From an uncultured Clostridia bacterium (GTDB taxonomy: Bacteria > Bacillota > Clostridia > Oscillospirales > Oscillospiraceae): DNA of 8,553 nucleotides. Shown piece by piece: positions 6,270 to 8,553 of the stretch. Every line of letters starts with the position of its first letter. Within the stretch, counting starts at the first letter, position 1. Under the pieces are notes generated by a model that saw nothing but the letters and a program-made list of their open reading frames with translations, searched no databases and had not been told where the DNA came from. Made by a program: the position numbers and the translations under genes. The DNA is taken from contig CALEQS010000276.1 in assembly GCA_937907975.1 (NCBI GenBank), forward strand, positions 1-8,553, in the 5' to 3' direction.

Positions 6270-7552
6270 ACCTGCTCACCCCGCTCCCGCAGAATCTGCT
6301 CAATGCCGGCGATCTGCACGCACAGGCAGAACAGCGGAATGGCCAGTTCCAGCTCCTCAATGGCCGGCTTGGTGGGAGCCAGGCGGACGTTCGTGTCATT
6401 GGGATCTTTGTGGTAAGGATAGGTCGCGCCCGGCTCCGCCATCATGACGCCCACTGCCTTGGTAAGTTCCAGCGCCCTGGCCGCACAGCCGGGATAGGTG
6501 TCCACAGTGATAAAGTAGCCGCCGTCCGGCTTAAACCAGGTCAGCAGATCCTCGAACTCCATCTTCTCGTGGAGCAGGCCGTCCACCAGATCGAACCGGG
6601 GACGGATGATCTCCGCCACCTGCCGCATGTGCTCCTTGATGTGCTCCGGGGACTTCAGATACTTCACATGGCGCATCTGATTGATCTTGTCGTGGCTGAA
6701 GATCTGGAGCTTGAGCTGCTCCTTGATCTCTGCAATGCTGCGGTCACCGGAGGCAATGACGGACACTGCCGCGCCGGGGAAGGTGATCTTTGCAGTGGAG
6801 GCAAAGTAGAGGATGCGGTCCGTGTTGCCATACTTCTCCGCCTCGGTGTAGATGTTCTTCAGCGTGTGCTCCTTGTAGAGATGATGCACCACATAGGCAT
6901 TATCCCAGAAAATGCGGAAATCCGGAGCGGCGGTCTTCATTTTGGCCAGCCGGGTCACCACCTCGTCGCTGTAGCAGTAGCCCTGGGGGTTGGAGTACAG
7001 CGGTACGCACCAGATGCCCTTGATGGTGGGATCATCGGCCACCAGCCGCTCGATCATGTCCATGTCCGGGCCGTCCTCGTGCATGGGAATGTTGATCATC
7101 TCAAATCCGAAGGCCTCGGTGATGCGGAAGTGGCAGTCATAGCCGGGCACCGGGCAGAGGAATTTCAGATTTTTCTGGCGGCACCAGGGCTCATTGCCCA
7201 GCGTACCGAAGCACCAGATGCGGCAGAACGCGTCGTAGATCAGATTGAAGCTGGAATTGCCGCCGATGATAATGTTGTCGATGGGAAGATTCAGCAGCTC
7301 GGAGAACAGGCGGCGGCACTCCACCAGACCGTACATCACACCGTAGTTGCGGATGTCAGCACCCTCTTCGGAGATGCAGTCCTCCTCATCGAGGATGTGA
7401 AACATCTCCATATTCAGCTCCAGCTGCTGGGTGCAGGGCAGGCCCCGGCTGACGTTCAGATCCAGCCCCATAGTGCGGTAAGGCTCATAGGCGGCCCACA
7501 ACTGAGCCAGTTTATCCTTCAGCTGCTGAGTGGTCAAATCCTGTGCTCTCAT
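6266..7552 (-). CDS. PLP-dependent aminotransferase, AspT-like (Pfam Asp_aminotransf type)
   Basis: A 428-aa fold-type I aminotransferase. It resembles the AspT-like group (as in Corynebacterium AspT) with DLNVSRGLPCTQQLEL near the N-terminus, then RNYGVMYGLVECRRLF, CPVPGYDCHF, EDGPDMD and IKGIWCVPLYSNPQGY. PLP residues: Asn188 (YSNP), Asp217 and Tyr220 (FWDNAY), and the Schiff-base Lys255 (ASTAK). Arg390 (NVRLAPTK) should bind the substrate carboxylate. It would move an amino group from an amino acid to a 2-oxo acid such as 2-oxoglutarate. It is not the class V type used for ureidoglycine (PucG). It is the first gene of the operon and its stop overlaps the racemase start. The ATG at 7552 is chosen because AAAGGA (7563-7568) precedes it; an in-frame ATG at 7579 has no ribosome binding site. 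The true amino donor cannot be read from sequence. Confidence 0.9.
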   Translation of the reverse strand: MRAQDLTTQQLKDKLAQLWAAYEPYRTMGLDLNVSRGLPCTQQLELNMEMFHILDEEDCISEEGADIRNYGVMYGLVECRRLFSELLNLPIDNIIIGGNSSFNLIYDAFCRIWCFGTLGNEPWCRQKNLKFLCPVPGYDCHFRITEAFGFEMINIPMHEDGPDMDMIERLVADDPTIKGIWCVPLYSNPQGYCYSDEVVTRLAKMKTAAPDFRIFWDNAYVVHHLYKEHTLKNIYTEAEKYGNTDRILYFASTAKITFPGAAVSVIASGDRSIAEIKEQLKLQIFSHDKINQMRHVKYLKSPEHIKEHMRQVAEIIRPRFDLVDGLLHEKMEFEDLLTWFKPDGGYFITVDTYPGCAARALELTKAVGVMMAEPGATYPYHKDPNDTNVRLAPTKPAIEELELAIPLFCLCVQIAGIEQILRERGEQV

Positions 7553-7603
7553 ATTCACCGTTTCCTTTCTTTGGCGCATTCAGACAAAATCTGTAAGCAG
7601 GTC

Positions 7604-7650
7604 TTGCCTGATATATAATTTTTTGTTAATATAACTCCATCAGTTATAAA
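7604..7650 (+). promoter_or_regulatory. Candidate promoters of the LysR gene
   Basis: Two sigma-A matches overlap. One is TTGCCT (7604-7609), 17 bases, TAATAT (7627-7632), with a start near 7639. The other is TTGTTA (7623-7628), 16 bases, TATAAA (7645-7650), with a start near 7657. Either gives a leader of about 40-55 bases before the ATG at 7695. Both lie in the same DNA as the opposing operon promoter, so the two directions should compete for polymerase. Confidence 0.5.
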
Positions 7651-7656
7651 TTTCAA
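7628..7656 (-). promoter_or_regulatory. Sigma-A promoter of the six-gene operon
   Basis: Read on the - strand, TTGAAA (7656-7651) is followed by 17 bases and TATATT (7633-7628). The predicted start is near 7621, leaving a leader of about 70 bases. The -10 box coincides with a -10 candidate for the LysR gene on the other strand, and a 7-5-7 dyad fills most of the spacer. Confidence 0.6.
7630..7648. promoter_or_regulatory. 7-5-7 dyad in the divergent promoter region, likely LysR operator
   Basis: TATAACT and AGTTATA are perfect inverted repeats around CCATC. LysR-type regulators usually bind interrupted dyads in the gap between their own gene and the target operon. This one is the best dyad there, although it fits T-N13-A and not the classic T-N11-A. 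It lies within the operon promoter and over the LysR promoter candidates, a place suited to repression or autoregulation. Confidence 0.5.
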
Positions 7657-7670
7657 GTGATTTTTTCACT
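7656..7670. promoter_or_regulatory. Secondary 5-5-5 dyad near the LysR start
   Basis: AGTGA and TCACT flank five T residues just upstream of the operon -35 box, and a further AGTGA occurs at 7683-7687. With the same 5-base centre as the main dyad it could be a second half of a LysR binding region (upstream activator site for the operon). Chance is not excluded. Confidence 0.3.
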
Positions 7671-7694
7671 GTAACGTCCGAAAGTGAGGCCGCC

Positions 7695-8553
7695 ATGCAA
7701 AATACACTGCTCTATATCTACGAAGTCTATCGGGAACGCAGCTTCTCCCGGGCGGCCAAGAACCTGTTTATCTCCCAGCCTGCCCTCAGCGCCTGCATCA
7801 AAAAGGTGGAGCAGGAGATCGGGATGCAGCTCTTTGACCGCTCCAGCCTGCCCATTGGCCTGACGGAGGCCGGAGAGCTCTACATCCACGCCATTCAGAA
7901 AATCATGGCCGCGGAGAATGAGCTGTCCACCCAGATCAGCGAGCTGAGCAATCTGGATCGGGGCCATCTGGTCATTGGCGGAGCTAATTTCTTCTCCGCC
8001 TATATGCTGCCTCCCATCATCCGGGCTTTTTCCGACCTCTACCCCGGCGTCGATCTGGAGATCACCGAGTCGGATACCAATCTGCTCTACACTGACAGCG
8101 TACAGGCGGGCATCGACCTGATCCTGGACGGTGGCACCTGCGACACCCAGATGTTTGACCGGGCTGTGCTGTTCAACGAGTGCGTGATTTTTGCCGTGCC
8201 CCGGGATAACCCGCTGAACGAACAGTTCAAGGACTGCGCCCTCACCTATGAGGACATCGTTCGTCAGAAGCACCGCACATCCGAAGCCAGAGCCGTGGAT
8301 ATTCGCGCCTTTGAGGGGGAAAAACTGGTCATGCTCAAGCGGGGACACGATATGCATATGCGCAGTGCCAGCATCTGCGACCACGCGGGCTTCACGCCCC
8401 GGAACGTGGTCTACGTCAACCAGCTGTCCACCGCCGCCAACATGGCCGCCCAGGGGTTGGGCTGCTGCTTCGTCACCGATACCCTGGTGCGGATGACACC
8501 CATGGATCGTCAGGCGTTGGCCTACTATGTCGTCGCAGACCCCATTGCCTGGC
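7695..8553 (+). CDS. LysR-type transcriptional regulator, 3' end beyond the window
   Basis: 286 codons are visible with no stop before the window edge; family members are about 290-310 aa, so little is missing. Residues 1-60 are the winged helix-turn-helix: FSRAAKNLFISQPALSACIKKVEQEIG, LFDRSS and LTEAGELY. Residues 61-88 form the linker helix. From residue 90 (RGHLVIGGANFFSAYMLPPI) the periplasmic-binding-protein-like effector domain begins, with FSDLYPGVDLEI and, later, AAQGLGCCFVTDTL. The ATG at 7695 has GTGAGG 5 bases upstream. Divergent placement beside the operon makes it the likely regulator of the six genes and of itself, with a pathway substrate or product as effector. The effector cannot be told from the sequence. 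An antisense open frame over the same DNA is not coding. Confidence 0.93.
   Translation, partial: MQNTLLYIYEVYRERSFSRAAKNLFISQPALSACIKKVEQEIGMQLFDRSSLPIGLTEAGELYIHAIQKIMAAENELSTQISELSNLDRGHLVIGGANFFSAYMLPPIIRAFSDLYPGVDLEITESDTNLLYTDSVQAGIDLILDGGTCDTQMFDRAVLFNECVIFAVPRDNPLNEQFKDCALTYEDIVRQKHRTSEARAVDIRAFEGEKLVMLKRGHDMHMRSASICDHAGFTPRNVVYVNQLSTAANMAAQGLGCCFVTDTLVRMTPMDRQALAYYVVADPIAW

Noticed and set aside
7581..7610. Two 4-5-4 dyads (CAGA-N5-TCTG and CAGG-N5-CCTG) in the operon leader as further LysR sites
   Set aside because: Arms of four bases are expected about by chance in a gap of this size, and they lie downstream of the predicted start; not enough to call sites.
6410..7618. 402-aa open frame on the + strand opposite the aminotransferase
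   Set aside because: It is antisense to a well-supported gene and has no family motifs; its end runs into the divergent promoter region.
7653..8384. 243-aa open frame on the - strand opposite the LysR gene
   Set aside because: The + strand encodes an unmistakable LysR protein without a stop to the window edge; the antisense frame has no domain and starts without a ribosome binding site.
1..8553. Mobile elements, CRISPR arrays, tRNA or rRNA genes
   Set aside because: No transposase or integrase motifs, terminal repeats, regularly spaced repeats or tRNA-like folds were seen on either strand.

Overview
The window looks like chromosomal DNA from an anaerobic Firmicute of the Clostridia, possibly an Oscillospiraceae-type gut commensal. 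This is inferred from three things: G+C-rich coding sequence with A+T-rich intergenic gaps, AGGAG-type ribosome binding sites, and a Ser/Gly/Ala-rich linker after the lipobox of the solute-binding lipoprotein. No 16S or other marker gene is present, so the taxonomy is tentative.

Layout from the right. A LysR-type regulator (7695 to the window end, + strand, 3' end cut off) is divergent from a six-gene operon on the - strand. The operon runs 7552 down to 656: PLP aminotransferase of the AspT type, Asp/Glu/hydantoin racemase, D-2-hydroxyacid dehydrogenase, M20 allantoate/N-carbamoyl-amino-acid amidohydrolase, AllB-type cyclic amidohydrolase (allantoinase/hydantoinase), and a FUSC/aromatic-acid-exporter membrane protein fused to a degenerate HAD domain. 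Genes overlap by 4 bases (ATGA, GTGA) or are 6-28 bases apart, and no promoter or terminator is evident between them. The 142-base divergent gap carries promoters for both directions, interleaved on the same DNA, with a 7-5-7 dyad in the middle. A 13-bp hairpin (579-610) lies after the operon. A separate gene follows on the same strand: the 5' part of a family-3 solute-binding lipoprotein with a near-consensus promoter, a 7-7-7 dyad over its -10 box and a hairpin in its short leader.

How the genes may work together. The racemase, cyclic amidohydrolase and carbamoyl amidohydrolase make a classic set for opening a five-membered ureide ring (a 5-substituted hydantoin, or allantoin) and releasing an amino acid, CO2 and NH3. 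The aminotransferase and D-2-hydroxyacid dehydrogenase could carry that amino acid on to a 2-oxo acid and then a D-2-hydroxy acid, using NADH. The terminal membrane protein belongs to an exporter-like family and could remove the product. This complete ureide-to-hydroxyacid route is inference; each family call is well supported, but the substrates are not known. The main alternative is allantoin catabolism, in which the last two enzymes would act on ureidoglycine or glyoxylate.

The most unusual points are the make-up of the operon, the exporter fused to a HAD domain that has lost its nucleophile, and the overlapping divergent promoters.
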